Assembly (NCBI RefSeq): GCF_006937785.1 | Contig: NZ_SJEE01000015.1 | Location: forward strand, 1 to 64,000 | Length of the DNA: 64,000 nucleotides | Direction: 5' to 3' | Origin: Pseudanabaena sp. UWO311 | GTDB lineage: Bacteria > Cyanobacteriota > Cyanobacteriia > Pseudanabaenales > Pseudanabaenaceae | Shown: one piece after another, positions 1 to 8,500 of the stretch | Layout of the letters: every line of letters begins with the position of its first letter | Numbering within the stretch: the stretch's first letter is position 1 | The notes under the pieces: model-generated | The model's input: only the letters and a program-made list of their open reading frames with translations | Databases searched by the model: none | Told to the model about the DNA's origin: nothing | Program-made: the position numbers and the translations under genes

Positions 1-2
1 CA

Positions 3-89
3 ATTACTATGGCTATTAATTCTATTACTGATGAAGATGCTCTTAATTGGTTTCATCATTGTGGTCTCTGCTTCGACCCTTTTAGTTAG
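3..89 (+). pseudogene. C-terminal tail of an IS630-type transposase (partial, window edge)
   Basis: An open frame enters from the left edge and ends at TAG 87-89, giving 28 residues that finish NWFHHCGLCFDPFS. IS630/ISY100-type transposases commonly end in a similar NWF-HCGYC tail, so this is probably the end of such a transposase. Only the tail is visible, so whether the gene is intact is unknown. No terminal inverted repeat could be recognised between 90 and 195. Confidence 0.5.
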
Positions 90-195
90 CTTCTTTTGTG
101 GCGGGTTTGATCGGTATTTGCTGTAAGATAAAAACTTGGTGGTTCGTCATTTTTTTTATAACCATACTTTCTTAGCATTAAACCGATCGGCTCAA

Positions 196-1086
196 ATGAT
201 TGATAACGTTTGCAAATTCCTTGCAGAAAGCTACTCCAGCGACTTTGCCAGTTGGCTACTAGGCAAACCAATCACCCTAACCAAAATTGAACAATCTGAA
301 CTCGCAGTCGAACCAATTCGCGCTGACTCCGTAATATTTCTCGAATCAGCCGAAATCATCCTGCATATCGAATTTCAAACAGAGCCCAATCAAAATATCC
401 CTTTCCGCATGACCGACTACCGACTGCGGCTGTATCGTAAATATCCCGAAAGAAAAGTCCATCAAGTCGTCATCTATCTCAGCCCCAGCAAATCCCCCTT
501 AGTCCATGAAACCACATTTAGTCTCGAAGAACTACGCCATAAATTCAACGTCATCAGACTATGGGAACAACCAACAGTAATATTTCAGCAATATCAAGGG
601 CTATTACCCTTTGCCACCCTATCCCAAACCAGCACCCCCGAAGAAACCCTAAGGCAAGTGGCGAGACAAATCGAAAATATTGCCGATAAGCAACTCCAAA
701 GTAACGTAGCCGCCTCGACCGCTATAATATCTGGTATAGCCCTAAGCAAAGAAATCATCAAAAGATTACTCAGGAGCGACATCATGAAAGAATCAGTAAT
801 TTATCAAGAGATATTACACGAAGGTTTAGCTGAAGGTAAGGCTAGAGGTTTAGCTGAAGGTAAGGCTAGAGGTTTAGCTGAGGGTTTAGCTGAAGGTAAG
901 GCTAAAGGCTTAGCCGAAGGTAAGGCTAAAGGTTTAGCTAAAGGTAAGGCTGAAGAAAGAAATCAAATTGCCCTGAATATGCTTTGCTCTAACATTGCCG
1001 TAGACGTTATTGCTCAAGTAACTGGACTAACAGTTAAGCAGGTACAAAAGCTTTCTGCTAAAAAGTCTCAGAAACCTAAAAATTAG
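196..1086 (+). CDS. Rpn-family (recombination-promoting nuclease / putative transposase) PD-(D/E)XK protein
   Basis: Predicted 296-residue protein of the Rpn/DUF4351-like group common in cyanobacteria, which has a PD-(D/E)XK nuclease fold. The start at ATG 196 (MIDNVCKFLAES) matches how relatives begin; an in-frame GTG-type start at 136 is less likely. Candidate catalytic residues are D44 (EPIRADSV) and E59-x-Q61 (HIEFQ), followed by FRMTDYRLRLYRKYP. Residues about 209-254 are a Gly/Ala/Lys/Glu repeat of GLAEGKA-type units encoded by near-identical 21-24 bp DNA repeats, so the copy number is probably unstable. A short C-terminal helical region follows. It is convergent with the S4/PRC operon. 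Known Rpn proteins promote RecA-independent recombination; a role here is inference. Confidence 0.75.
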   Translation: MIDNVCKFLAESYSSDFASWLLGKPITLTKIEQSELAVEPIRADSVIFLESAEIILHIEFQTEPNQNIPFRMTDYRLRLYRKYPERKVHQVVIYLSPSKSPLVHETTFSLEELRHKFNVIRLWEQPTVIFQQYQGLLPFATLSQTSTPEETLRQVARQIENIADKQLQSNVAASTAIISGIALSKEIIKRLLRSDIMKESVIYQEILHEGLAEGKARGLAEGKARGLAEGLAEGKAKGLAEGKAKGLAKGKAEERNQIALNMLCSNIAVDVIAQVTGLTVKQVQKLSAKKSQKPKN

Positions 1087-1096
1087 TAGCGATCGC

Positions 1097-1136
1097 AAAA
1101 GAGCATCAACAATTCATGAATTGTTGATGCTCTTTT
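1097..1136. terminator. 40-bp perfect palindrome, bidirectional terminator
   Basis: A perfect 40-bp palindrome centred on AATTCATGAATT with arms AAAAGAGCATCAAC and GTTGATGCTCTTTT. It lies between the convergent ends of the Rpn-like gene and the S4 gene, with A and T runs on its edges, so it can serve both. The same centre recurs at 13171-13208 and 20793-20818 with different arms. Confidence 0.75.
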
Positions 1137-1152
1137 CTGATGTTGATTGGCA

Positions 1153-1929
1153 TTAAACCGATCGCGTCATTTGTACTCGATAGCGTTCTTTTTTAGTAAT
1201 CATAATTTCGCCAATAGTGACTCGTCCTTTGCCGCGAATTGCGATGAGGTCGCCTGCTTTGAGTTGAAAATTGGGCGAAGATATAGTCTTCCAATTGACA
1301 CGGACATCTTCGCCGTTGATCAAGTCCACCATTTTGCTGCGAGACATTCCGAAACCAAAAGAAGCGATCGCATCTAGTCTCAATGAAGCTTCAGTGGAAG
1401 TGAGTTCTTTAGTTACAGGTATGCGAATTTTGAGTTCTTCCCAAGCGATCGCATTTACCTTAACGGGAACTGTGCGGACTTGAGTGAAATGGAGTTGCAA
1501 ATATTCCATCAACTCAGGTACAACGATCGCCTGTGCGCCTTTTTCACCCAAGACATTCACATCACCGACCTTTTGGCGCTCGATGCCACAGCCCAGCAAA
1601 GCACCTAAAAAATCGCGATGGGTAGCGGTATCAAACAAAAAATTACCAGAAATCGAGATCGGGGTGAGGCTGACCATTGATACATCAAGGGGCAACTCAC
1701 TACGAGCGATCGCTAATCTTTGGCGTTCCGCTTGCTCGTAACCACCCCATGCTAAGCATTGGATCTCGGTCATTTTGCCAAATACTCGCAATGCCTCAGC
1801 AACTTCGGGCGGCGACAAAAAATCGCTGCACACGACTTCCCAAGTCTGGATAGCGCGATCGCCTAAATCCAATAGTCGGCTAATCGTTTCTCTGTTTTCA
1901 ACATGATTAAGGAGGTCACGGGGTAGCAT
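1153..1929 (-). CDS. Photosystem II S4-domain RNA-binding protein
   Basis: A 258-residue protein of the cyanobacterial/plastid photosystem II S4 domain family, related to YlmH. The N-terminal two thirds is the YlmH-like region (FLGALLGCGIERQKVGDV). The C-terminal S4 RNA-binding fold is at about 182-245 (SFGFGMSRSKMVDLINGEDV... GDLIAIRGKGR). Family members are thought to bind RNA, possibly a ribosomal or photosystem II-related RNA; the exact target is not established. Its ATG overlaps the stop of the upstream PRC-barrel gene (TAATG at 1927-1931), which indicates translational coupling in a two-gene operon. Confidence 0.85.
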   Translation of the reverse strand: MLPRDLLNHVENRETISRLLDLGDRAIQTWEVVCSDFLSPPEVAEALRVFGKMTEIQCLAWGGYEQAERQRLAIARSELPLDVSMVSLTPISISGNFLFDTATHRDFLGALLGCGIERQKVGDVNVLGEKGAQAIVVPELMEYLQLHFTQVRTVPVKVNAIAWEELKIRIPVTKELTSTEASLRLDAIASFGFGMSRSKMVDLINGEDVRVNWKTISSPNFQLKAGDLIAIRGKGRVTIGEIMITKKERYRVQMTRSV

Positions 1930-2918
1930 TAGATCTCGTCAAATTCCTCTTCGGGAATGCGTTGTTTGGACTTGTCAGGAATCTTGGTTTCACCCCAAGC
2001 ATCACGGATTTGTTGTTGGGTTTCGTTACGAAAATTAGGCTTAGTGTCTAGATAATCATCTTCAAAATCATCGTAATCGTCATCATAGTTGTTGATCGAC
2101 GCTGGTGGCGGTGCGATCGGGCGAGATGGCTCTGGGCGAGCTTCGGCTCTGGCTTGACGACGTTGGGGTGGGTTAGCAGGGACGCGCTCCTCTGCCCAGT
2201 TATCGCCATCATCCCAAGATTGCTCTTGGCGATAGACGGGGCGTTGCTGCTGTGGTGGTGGCGAATAGGTGCTTCTAGTACCTGATGACAGGGCATTGTC
2301 ACGAACTGTTGTCGATGGTGGCATGTAATCATCGTCGAAATCGTCTTCCCAAGGAGCTTTACCAAGTCCTAAGCGCTCTAGCAAGCCTTTGCTAAGTTGG
2401 GTCATGCGATCTTCCATGCCCTCTGTGACGATAATGCGATCGCGTCCTACAGCGATGATTTCATTCACATCCAGCTCATAGGTACTGATTAAACTCGCTG
2501 GAATAATCGGATTGCCGATGGAGGCAACGATTAAAAACTGTAAACTACCTGTCTCAGGCTCAAACTTAAAGTCTCTGACTTTCCCCAGTAATTCGCCAGA
2601 CTCAGTGACGACCTCGTTATTAATTAGGTTGGTGTAGCGCTCGGTAATTAAAATATCTTCGAGGATCGACTCGTCATCTACCAAAATCGCATCTGGGCCC
2701 AGCAGGTCAATGTTATCGAGGGACATGAAAAATGTGTCACCAATGCCAATCGGTGTTCCTGGGACGAAGCGCTCAGCGACAGTCATACCGACAACTCGCC
2801 TCTGATCGACATCTAGCCAGATTTGGGTGACTATGCCAAGCCGCACGGCTGAGCGCTTGCTAAAGACTTGCAAACCCAAGACGGCGGCACGTTGACGAAG
2901 ATTTTCCGATTGCATCAT
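1929..2918 (-). CDS. PRC-barrel domain protein with acidic, Pro/Gln-rich tail
   Basis: A 329-residue protein with two tandem PRC-barrel domains at about 10-85 and 90-170 (LGIVTQIWLDVDQRRVVGMTV; ELLGKVRDFKFEPETGSLQF). A low-complexity tail rich in Pro, Gln, Arg and Asp follows (about 195-329). PRC barrels bind protein or RNA partners; in cyanobacteria two-PRC proteins are conserved and poorly characterised. Two adjacent ATGs (2916-2918 and 2913-2915) could start it. It is the first gene of the operon with the S4 protein. A role in photosystem assembly or RNA handling is inferred only from that neighbour. Confidence 0.8.
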   Translation of the reverse strand: MMQSENLRQRAAVLGLQVFSKRSAVRLGIVTQIWLDVDQRRVVGMTVAERFVPGTPIGIGDTFFMSLDNIDLLGPDAILVDDESILEDILITERYTNLINNEVVTESGELLGKVRDFKFEPETGSLQFLIVASIGNPIIPASLISTYELDVNEIIAVGRDRIIVTEGMEDRMTQLSKGLLERLGLGKAPWEDDFDDDYMPPSTTVRDNALSSGTRSTYSPPPQQQRPVYRQEQSWDDGDNWAEERVPANPPQRRQARAEARPEPSRPIAPPPASINNYDDDYDDFEDDYLDTKPNFRNETQQQIRDAWGETKIPDKSKQRIPEEEFDEI

Positions 2919-3161
2919 GGCGGTGACGTGGCTCTAAAAGATTCCCAAATGATCCCCAACGAGTGGGGCATGAACTAAGTAGGAGGGTAAATACCTAGCC
3001 CTGATTCTAGCAGACTAGATCCCCGTCGGTATCTTAACGTTTGTTCGGTCGATTGTTCGGGCGATCGCATTTTCTGATCGTATTTTCTAAATACATTTTC
3101 TAAATATTAGTCTTCAGGTATAAGTTGCTAATATGTATGGGAGTATCACCTAAATCAAGAT

Positions 3162-3215
3162 ATGACTACTACCGCACGAGAGCAATATATTGTGGATGCA
3201 AACGGAAGTCTATAA
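3162..3215 (+). pseudogene. Remnant of a Phd/YefM-type antitoxin
   Basis: A 17-codon frame reading MTTTAREQYIVDANGSL then TAA. Its first 15 residues resemble the N-terminus of cyanobacterial Phd-like antitoxins (TAREQYIVDENGN...), where a conserved hydrophobic strand normally follows. The rest is missing, and a structured repeat begins a few bases later (about 3231), so the gene was probably cut by deletion or insertion. The call rests on a short match. Confidence 0.45.
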
Positions 3216-3230
3216 GATCACTTTCCAATA

Positions 3231-3350
3231 GCCCTGCACTCAAGTGCGGGCTAAAAGCTCAAACCCGTTGAAACGGGTTAATTAACAGTATTCTGTAGTC
3301 CACTTTAGTGGACTTGAGCTTTTAGCCAAGAACTTGAGTTCTTGGTTTAT
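3231..3350 (+). repeat. Structured dispersed repeat, copy 1 (multi-hairpin)
   Basis: The element folds as follows. An edge hairpin at 3231-3251 pairs GCCC/GCACT with AGTGC/GGGC. A 12-bp outer stem pairs GGCTAAAAGCTC (3249-3260) with GAGCTTTTAGCC (3316-3327). It encloses two hairpins, 3262-3279 (AACCCGTT/AACGGGTT) and 3297-3314 (AGTCCACT/AGTGGACT), making a three-way junction. A last hairpin is at 3326-3345. A second copy lies at 63220-63339. It directly precedes the NACHT gene and may carry its promoter or leader. Confidence 0.85.
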
Positions 3351-3377
3351 TTATGTCCTAAGGGATTGATTTACGGC

Positions 3378-6300
3378 ATGGGTGCAGAGATTTGTTTTGA
3401 TGGTTATTTAAGGTCAGTGGTAAGCGCTTATCAGCAGTGGTGGCGCTTGTATACGCTGACGGATGCGACGGGACGGGAATCGCAACGGGTGGAACGCGAT
3501 CGCATTGCACCTGCTTTTTTTGATTTCGGCTTAATGGTGCAGACGGTGGAGCCGCCAAAGGCTGAGCAGGAAAGAGAATCAGAAGGCGATCACGAAAAGA
3601 AAGAAAAGATCGAGCGGTTGCCTGTGTTGGAGGGGATCTGTAAGTATGCGGCGGATCATGTGTTGCTGGTGGGTAGACCAGGCTCGGGGAAGTCTACGGC
3701 TTTGGCGAGGTTGTTGTTGCAGGAGGCGGAAAATGCGTTAAGCATCGCAAGAGCCAAAATTCCTGTGTTGGTGGAGTTGCGGTATTTGCCCTCGGAGGCG
3801 AATGAGTCGTCTGTATGCGATCGCATTCTTGCTTTTATTCACAAGCACGATCCTGCTTTGGAGTTGGATGAGGCGGGGATTAAGCAGCTATTGCGTCAGG
3901 GGCGGTTGTTGCTGTTGGTGGGTGGGGGGAATGAGTTGCCTTCGGATCGCGGTCGCGCTCAGGCAATTAAATTTCGGGAGCTTTATCAAAAAACTTGCCC
4001 GATGATCTTTACAACGCGGGAGTTGAGTGCGGGTGGGGATTTGGGGATTGCGAAACGGTTAGAGATGCAGCCTTTGACGGAACCGCAGATGCAGCAGTTT
4101 GTGATGGCGTATTTGCCGACGCAGGGGGAGAGGTTGTTGCGGCAGTTGTCGGGACGGTTGCGGGAGTTTGGGCAAACGCCTTTGTTGTTATGGATGCTTT
4201 GTTCGTTGTTTCAGCAGTCGGAGCAGATTCCACCGAATTTGGGTATGGTGTTTCGGGCGTTTACGGTGGGCTATGGGGACAGGATTAAGCAGGATGTGAC
4301 GCTATCGAAGGATTCGCGGGCATGGTGGGGGCGGTTGTTGCAGTATCTAGCTTTTAAGATGACCTGTGGCGAAAGTCTGACGGAATTGCAGGTGGCGATT
4401 TCTCGGCGGGATGCGGAGCAGTTTTTGGTGGAGTTTCTGCAAGATCAGGTGCAATATCCTACTGATTGTGCGGTGCGGTGGTTGGAGGATTTGCTGAAGC
4501 ATCATTTGATTCAGATTAGCAATGACCGCATTGAGTTTCGGCATCAGTTGATTCAGGAATATTATGCGGCGGAGTGGTTGTTGGGGCTGTTGCCGAGTTT
4601 GAGTGATGCGCGGTTACAGCAGGGCTATCTCAATTATTTGAAATGGACGGAATCTTTGGCGTTAATGTTGGAGTTGGTGGAGGGTGAGGAGCTGGCGGTG
4701 CGGGTGGTAAGGCTGGCGCTGGAGGTGGATTTGCGGTTGGGGGCGAGGTTGGCTGGGGCAGTGAAGTATGGGTTTCAGGAGAAGACGGTTGGGTTGTTGT
4801 TGAGGGAAATAGAAGAACGGAAAACCCCTAAGTTATATGCGATCGAGCTTTTAGAGAAAACAAGATCTGATTATGCGATCAAAATACTGATTCAATCACT
4901 AAAATCCAGATATGATATTAGAGTAGTAGAAGCATTAGGAGAGATTGGCAGCAACAAAGCCATCGAGCCTCTAATACAATTTTTCAGAGATCAATCCTAT
5001 TTTGAACGGAGTGTGAGAAAAGATGTTGTAAGAATATTAGGAAAGATTGGCAGTGATAAAGCCATCGAAATTCTTATTCAAGCCCTCAAAGATGAACACT
5101 ACGAGATTCGTTACGAGGCAGCAGAAGCATTAGGAAAAATTGGGAATGACAGAGCCTTTGAGCCTTTATGTAAGTCTTTCAAGGATAACCACTATACAGT
5201 TCGTGAGTATGTAGCAGAAGCATTACGAAGAATTGACAATGACAAGACCATTGGATTCCTCATGCAAGCACTCAAAGACAAAAATGATGATGTGTGTAAG
5301 AGTGCAGCCGAGGCTTTAGGAAAAATTGGAGGCAACAAAGCTATAGCAGCTCTTATTCAATCTCTTAAAGGTAAAGAGGATAGTTTACGTTGCGAAATAG
5401 TAATTGCATTAGGCAAAATTGGCGGTGACAAAGCCATAAAAGCGCTTATTAAAATCCTTAAAGAACAAGTCGATTATGCGAGTGTAGAGGCAGCAATAGC
5501 ATTAGGCAAAATTGGCAGTGACAAAGCCATTGATGCTCTAGGTCAAGCTCTGCATCAAGGCTACTATCTAGCTGATGAATCGTCAAAAGCATTGCTCAAA
5601 ATTGGTAGTAAAAAAGCAATTGATACTCTCAATCAATCTCTTAACTCTTCAGATTATAATGCTAATGCAATTGTTGAATTAGGAGTAGCATTAGGAGAAA
5701 TTGGCAGTGAAAAAGCTATTAAGCTTCTAGTTAAAATTCTTAAATCCCACAGTTCTTGGAATACTTTGTATACGGATCAAGAAGCAGCGTTACTAGGGAA
5801 AATTGGCAGTAATAAAGCCATTGAGTATCTAAGTCAAGCTCTCCAAGATGAAGAAAAGTGGGTGCGTATCAAAGCAGCAGAGTGGCTAGGGAAAATTGGT
5901 AATGACAAAGTCATAAAGCCTCTAATTCAAGCTTTCCAAGATGAAGAAAAGTGGGTGCGCGTCACTGTAGTAGAGGCTTTAGGAAAAATCAAAAGTGAGA
6001 AAGTTGTCAAAACACTCATCCAAGCTCTTAAAGATCAAGATGATGAAGTGCGTTGGAGTGCAGCGAAAGCATCGCTAAAAATCAATAGTGAAAAAGGTGT
6101 CAAATCTCTTATTCAAGTTCTTATTCAATCACTCAAATCTCAAGAACCTTATGTAGGTTCAAGTGCAGCCGAGGCTTTAGGGAAAATTGGTGGTAACGAA
6201 GCTGTTGAAGCTCTAATTCAAGTTCTTAAAGATCAAAACCTTAATCTATGTGGGAGTGCAGCCGAGGCTTTAGGAAAAATTGGCAGTGACAGAGCTATTG

Positions 6301-7193
6301 AAGGTCTAATTCAGGGTCTCAAAAATGGAGATGATCATGTTCGTAGATGTTCAGCAGAGACTTTAGGGGAAATTAGAAGTTATGACAAGGTGGTTGAACC
6401 TCTCATTCAAGCCCTAAAAGATTCAGATGAGTATGGGCGAAGGACAGCAGCAAAGGCATTAGGCAAGATTGGCAGTGAAAAGGCAGTAGAACCTCTTATC
6501 CATGCTCTCAAAGATGCAGATAATGATGTACGAAGCAATGCAGCAGAGGCATTAGGCAAGATTGCTGAAGCCGATCGCAACTTATCCATTCTCACCCAAC
6601 AACTCCCCCATCTCATCACCCTCATCCCCACAGAAGCCAGTCAACAAGCCATCTCAGTCATCACCGCCATCCAAGCCCGATGCAAATACTACAACTATGA
6701 CATAGCCCAAACACCTTTGCAGGAAGAAAACACTTCAAATATCACCTCATCAGGTAATACAATTGTCAATATTCAATCTGAAAAAATCTATATGTCAGAC
6801 ACATCTAAGCCCAACATCTCGATTAGTATTTCAGGCGGTCAAATCGGTGAGTTTATCACTGGCGACAAAAACGTTCATGGTAATGACATTGGCACACAAA
6901 ACAACTACTACGGCATAGACGACCCCAACACTCAACAACTAGCCAAAGAACTCGATGAAATCCTGCTAGGAATCGTCCCTCAAATCTCCGATCCCACCAG
7001 CGAAGCAGGTAAAGAAATCATCACCGCCGCCGCAATGGAAGAGATAGAAAACAAACCAACCCTTAAAGATCGTCTAGTTGCTGCATTTAAAGCAGGAGCA
7101 TTTGAAGCCATCAAAAAAATTGCCAAAAATGATTTTGTTGAAGTCTTCCTTACCGCCTTCAAAGCAGGACTTGAAGCCAAACCTAAAAAGTAA
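3378..7193 (+). CDS. NACHT NTPase with C-terminal HEAT-repeat array (STAND / bNACHT-like)
   Basis: A 1271-residue protein; ATG 3378 (MGAEICFDGY) is preferred to the TTG at 3342, which lies inside the upstream repeat. Order: N-terminal helical region (1-90); NACHT ATPase with Walker A GRPGSGKS at 99-106 and sensor FTTREL; winged-helix/linker to about 480; about 18 HEAT/PBS-lyase repeats of ~31 residues (EALGKIGSDKAIEPLI type) to about 1060; then a Gly/Asn/Ile-rich beta segment and a helical tail. The Walker B motif reads LLLLVGGGNELP where relatives have VDGVNELP, so the acidic Mg-binding residue is Gly182. STAND NTPases of this layout often act in antiphage defence or signalling; that role is inferred. 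Base composition changes at about 4.8 kb and 6.56 kb. Confidence 0.85.
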   Translation: MGAEICFDGYLRSVVSAYQQWWRLYTLTDATGRESQRVERDRIAPAFFDFGLMVQTVEPPKAEQERESEGDHEKKEKIERLPVLEGICKYAADHVLLVGRPGSGKSTALARLLLQEAENALSIARAKIPVLVELRYLPSEANESSVCDRILAFIHKHDPALELDEAGIKQLLRQGRLLLLVGGGNELPSDRGRAQAIKFRELYQKTCPMIFTTRELSAGGDLGIAKRLEMQPLTEPQMQQFVMAYLPTQGERLLRQLSGRLREFGQTPLLLWMLCSLFQQSEQIPPNLGMVFRAFTVGYGDRIKQDVTLSKDSRAWWGRLLQYLAFKMTCGESLTELQVAISRRDAEQFLVEFLQDQVQYPTDCAVRWLEDLLKHHLIQISNDRIEFRHQLIQEYYAAEWLLGLLPSLSDARLQQGYLNYLKWTESLALMLELVEGEELAVRVVRLALEVDLRLGARLAGAVKYGFQEKTVGLLLREIEERKTPKLYAIELLEKTRSDYAIKILIQSLKSRYDIRVVEALGEIGSNKAIEPLIQFFRDQSYFERSVRKDVVRILGKIGSDKAIEILIQALKDEHYEIRYEAAEALGKIGNDRAFEPLCKSFKDNHYTVREYVAEALRRIDNDKTIGFLMQALKDKNDDVCKSAAEALGKIGGNKAIAALIQSLKGKEDSLRCEIVIALGKIGGDKAIKALIKILKEQVDYASVEAAIALGKIGSDKAIDALGQALHQGYYLADESSKALLKIGSKKAIDTLNQSLNSSDYNANAIVELGVALGEIGSEKAIKLLVKILKSHSSWNTLYTDQEAALLGKIGSNKAIEYLSQALQDEEKWVRIKAAEWLGKIGNDKVIKPLIQAFQDEEKWVRVTVVEALGKIKSEKVVKTLIQALKDQDDEVRWSAAKASLKINSEKGVKSLIQVLIQSLKSQEPYVGSSAAEALGKIGGNEAVEALIQVLKDQNLNLCGSAAEALGKIGSDRAIEGLIQGLKNGDDHVRRCSAETLGEIRSYDKVVEPLIQALKDSDEYGRRTAAKALGKIGSEKAVEPLIHALKDADNDVRSNAAEALGKIAEADRNLSILTQQLPHLITLIPTEASQQAISVITAIQARCKYYNYDIAQTPLQEENTSNITSSGNTIVNIQSEKIYMSDTSKPNISISISGGQIGEFITGDKNVHGNDIGTQNNYYGIDDPNTQQLAKELDEILLGIVPQISDPTSEAGKEIITAAAMEEIENKPTLKDRLVAAFKAGAFEAIKKIAKNDFVEVFLTAFKAGLEAKPKK

Positions 7194-7230
7194 TGATGCA
7201 ATCATTCAATAACAAATCACTGAAATAATT

Positions 7231-7461
7231 ATGCCTAAACGAACCATTACCTATCTATCCCCACTCGATGCACTCATCGCCGTAGCCAAAAGACTTAGCA
7301 TCTACGAAAATCAACACAAACTCGACTCTGAAGAATTTTTCCATCAATATCGCCAAGGAAAAACATCAGATGAAATTGAATTTATCGAATGGGCAAATGA
7401 CTATCAACACTATCTCGCCTTGCGTCAGGAAGTAGAACAACATCTGAGCTATGCTGCCTAA
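7231..7461 (+). CDS. Putative antitoxin of a TumA/TumE-like pair
   Basis: A 76-residue protein (MPKRTITYLSPLDALIAVAKRLS) beginning 37 bp after the NACHT gene. It overlaps the next gene by 11 bp, the usual antitoxin-toxin arrangement. It contains no recognisable DNA-binding motif. The antitoxin role is inferred from size, order and overlap with the TumE-like gene. Confidence 0.55.
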   Translation: MPKRTITYLSPLDALIAVAKRLSIYENQHKLDSEEFFHQYRQGKTSDEIEFIEWANDYQHYLALRQEVEQHLSYAA

Positions 7462-7846
7462 AATTTTATCTGATTATCTAGATCGCGTAGAGCGAGAAAT
7501 CGTAAAGTGCAACAAAGCTTACATTGAAAATTATGACGAAGAAGTTTTAAGCTCTAGTAGAGTCAACTTACGCCTCAGATTACGTTTTAGCCAAAATCAT
7601 TTACTAGAAATCAATGAGGCTATTATCGTACAAGGCAAAAGTTTAAAGTTTCTTGACTATCGTTATCATTTTCAAGATGGGAATAACCAACTAATTTTTC
7701 GCTACGACAGCACACCACATTTTCCCAACCTGCCTAATTTTCCATATCACAAACATTTATCAAACGATGTAGTTAGCGCAGATAAGCCTGATATAGCCCT
7801 CGTTATCATAGAGGTGAAAGAGATTCTAAGTTTAGTAGACAATTAA
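7451..7846 (+). CDS. TumE-family toxin (DUF6516-like)
   Basis: A 131-residue protein with the family signature FLDYRYHFQDGNNQLIFRYDSTPHFP followed by FPYHKHL and a C-terminal KPDIALVIIEV. TumE is the toxin of the type II TumE-TumA system. Length fits the family and no disruption is seen. ATG 7451 lies inside the end of the upstream 76-residue gene. Both genes follow the NACHT NTPase on the same strand and could share its transcript. Confidence 0.65.
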   Translation: MLPKILSDYLDRVEREIVKCNKAYIENYDEEVLSSSRVNLRLRLRFSQNHLLEINEAIIVQGKSLKFLDYRYHFQDGNNQLIFRYDSTPHFPNLPNFPYHKHLSNDVVSADKPDIALVIIEVKEILSLVDN

Positions 7847-7924
7847 TTTTGCATTAGACACATGGATAATCAACCGACTAAAAGCAAACAACGCCCAAAA
7901 TGTATAGGCATGGGCGACAGTGAC

Positions 7925-8086
7925 ATGACCAACCTATCCGAACGAGTTGACGAGCTACTTTACGCAGAGCATCAAGCCCCATCTCCCATTCAAAAACGTC
8001 GAGTAGGTATATTAAAAGGTACATTCGTCTTGCCATTACCCGATGACTTTGATGAACCCCTAGAAGACTTTCAAGAATATTCATGA
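7925..8086 (+). CDS. VapB/YefM-like antitoxin without a visible toxin
   Basis: From ATG 7925 a 53-residue protein is read (MTNLSERVDELLYAE...). A longer frame from 7862 adds 21 residues that look non-conserved. The C-terminus GILKGTF...DDFDEPLEDFQEYS matches the toxin-binding tail of cyanobacterial VapB-type antitoxins (LLKGKI...FDEPLEDFKEY). A PIN-domain VapC would normally follow, but the next gene is a DUF433 protein, so this appears to be an orphan antitoxin. Confidence 0.6.
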   Translation: MTNLSERVDELLYAEHQAPSPIQKRRVGILKGTFVLPLPDDFDEPLEDFQEYS

Positions 8087-8112
8087 CAGTTCAAATCAAA
8101 AAATAAATCATC

Positions 8113-8400
8113 ATGAAAACAGCAACCATCTCCCGCCATGTCACCCGCAATCCTGAAATCCTCTCAGGCGAACCAATCATCAATGGAACCAGAACACCCG
8201 TTAGAGCGATCGTTGAAAACTGGCGCTTAGGAGTTAGACCAGAAGAGATTCCATTACACTTACCACATCTTAATCTCGCGCAAATCTTTGATGCCCTTAG
8301 CTTTTACCTAGACAACCAATCAGAAATCAACGAATACATCGAACGCAATCACGTCCCCGATGAGCTAGTGCATCCACTTATCAAAGCTGATTGTTTATGA
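8113..8400 (+). CDS. DUF433 antitoxin-like protein, orphan
   Basis: A 95-residue DUF433 protein with the typical core ILSGEPIINGTRTPVRAIVENWRLG and a helix-turn-helix-like C-terminal half (LNLAQIFDALSFYLDNQ). DUF433 proteins are usually paired with a DUF5615 PIN-like toxin directly downstream. Here 8401-8460 has no such start and the lysS terminator follows at 8464, so the toxin has been lost or was never present. A second, complete DUF433/DUF5615 pair is at 56580-57304. Confidence 0.75.
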   Translation: MKTATISRHVTRNPEILSGEPIINGTRTPVRAIVENWRLGVRPEEIPLHLPHLNLAQIFDALSFYLDNQSEINEYIERNHVPDELVHPLIKADCL

Positions 8401-8463
8401 ACCTATCGCTGAAAAAAAAGTTCTCAAACATGCTCTTATGGTCAGTCTAAAGTATTGCAAAGC

Positions 8464-8500
8464 CCTAAAAAAAGCGGCGCTAAACGCCGCTTTTTTTAGG
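8464..8500. terminator. Terminator hairpin overlapping the lysS stop
   Basis: Arms CCTAAAAAAAGCGGCG and CGCCGCTTTTTTTAGG with loop CTAAA. The right edge contains the lysS TAA (8496-8498). A T run on either strand means it can also end transcripts from the DUF433 side. Confidence 0.75.

Noticed and set aside
3342..3377. TTG-started N-terminal extension of the NACHT protein
   Set aside because: It begins inside the structured repeat and its residues come from the hairpin; ATG 3378 is the better start.
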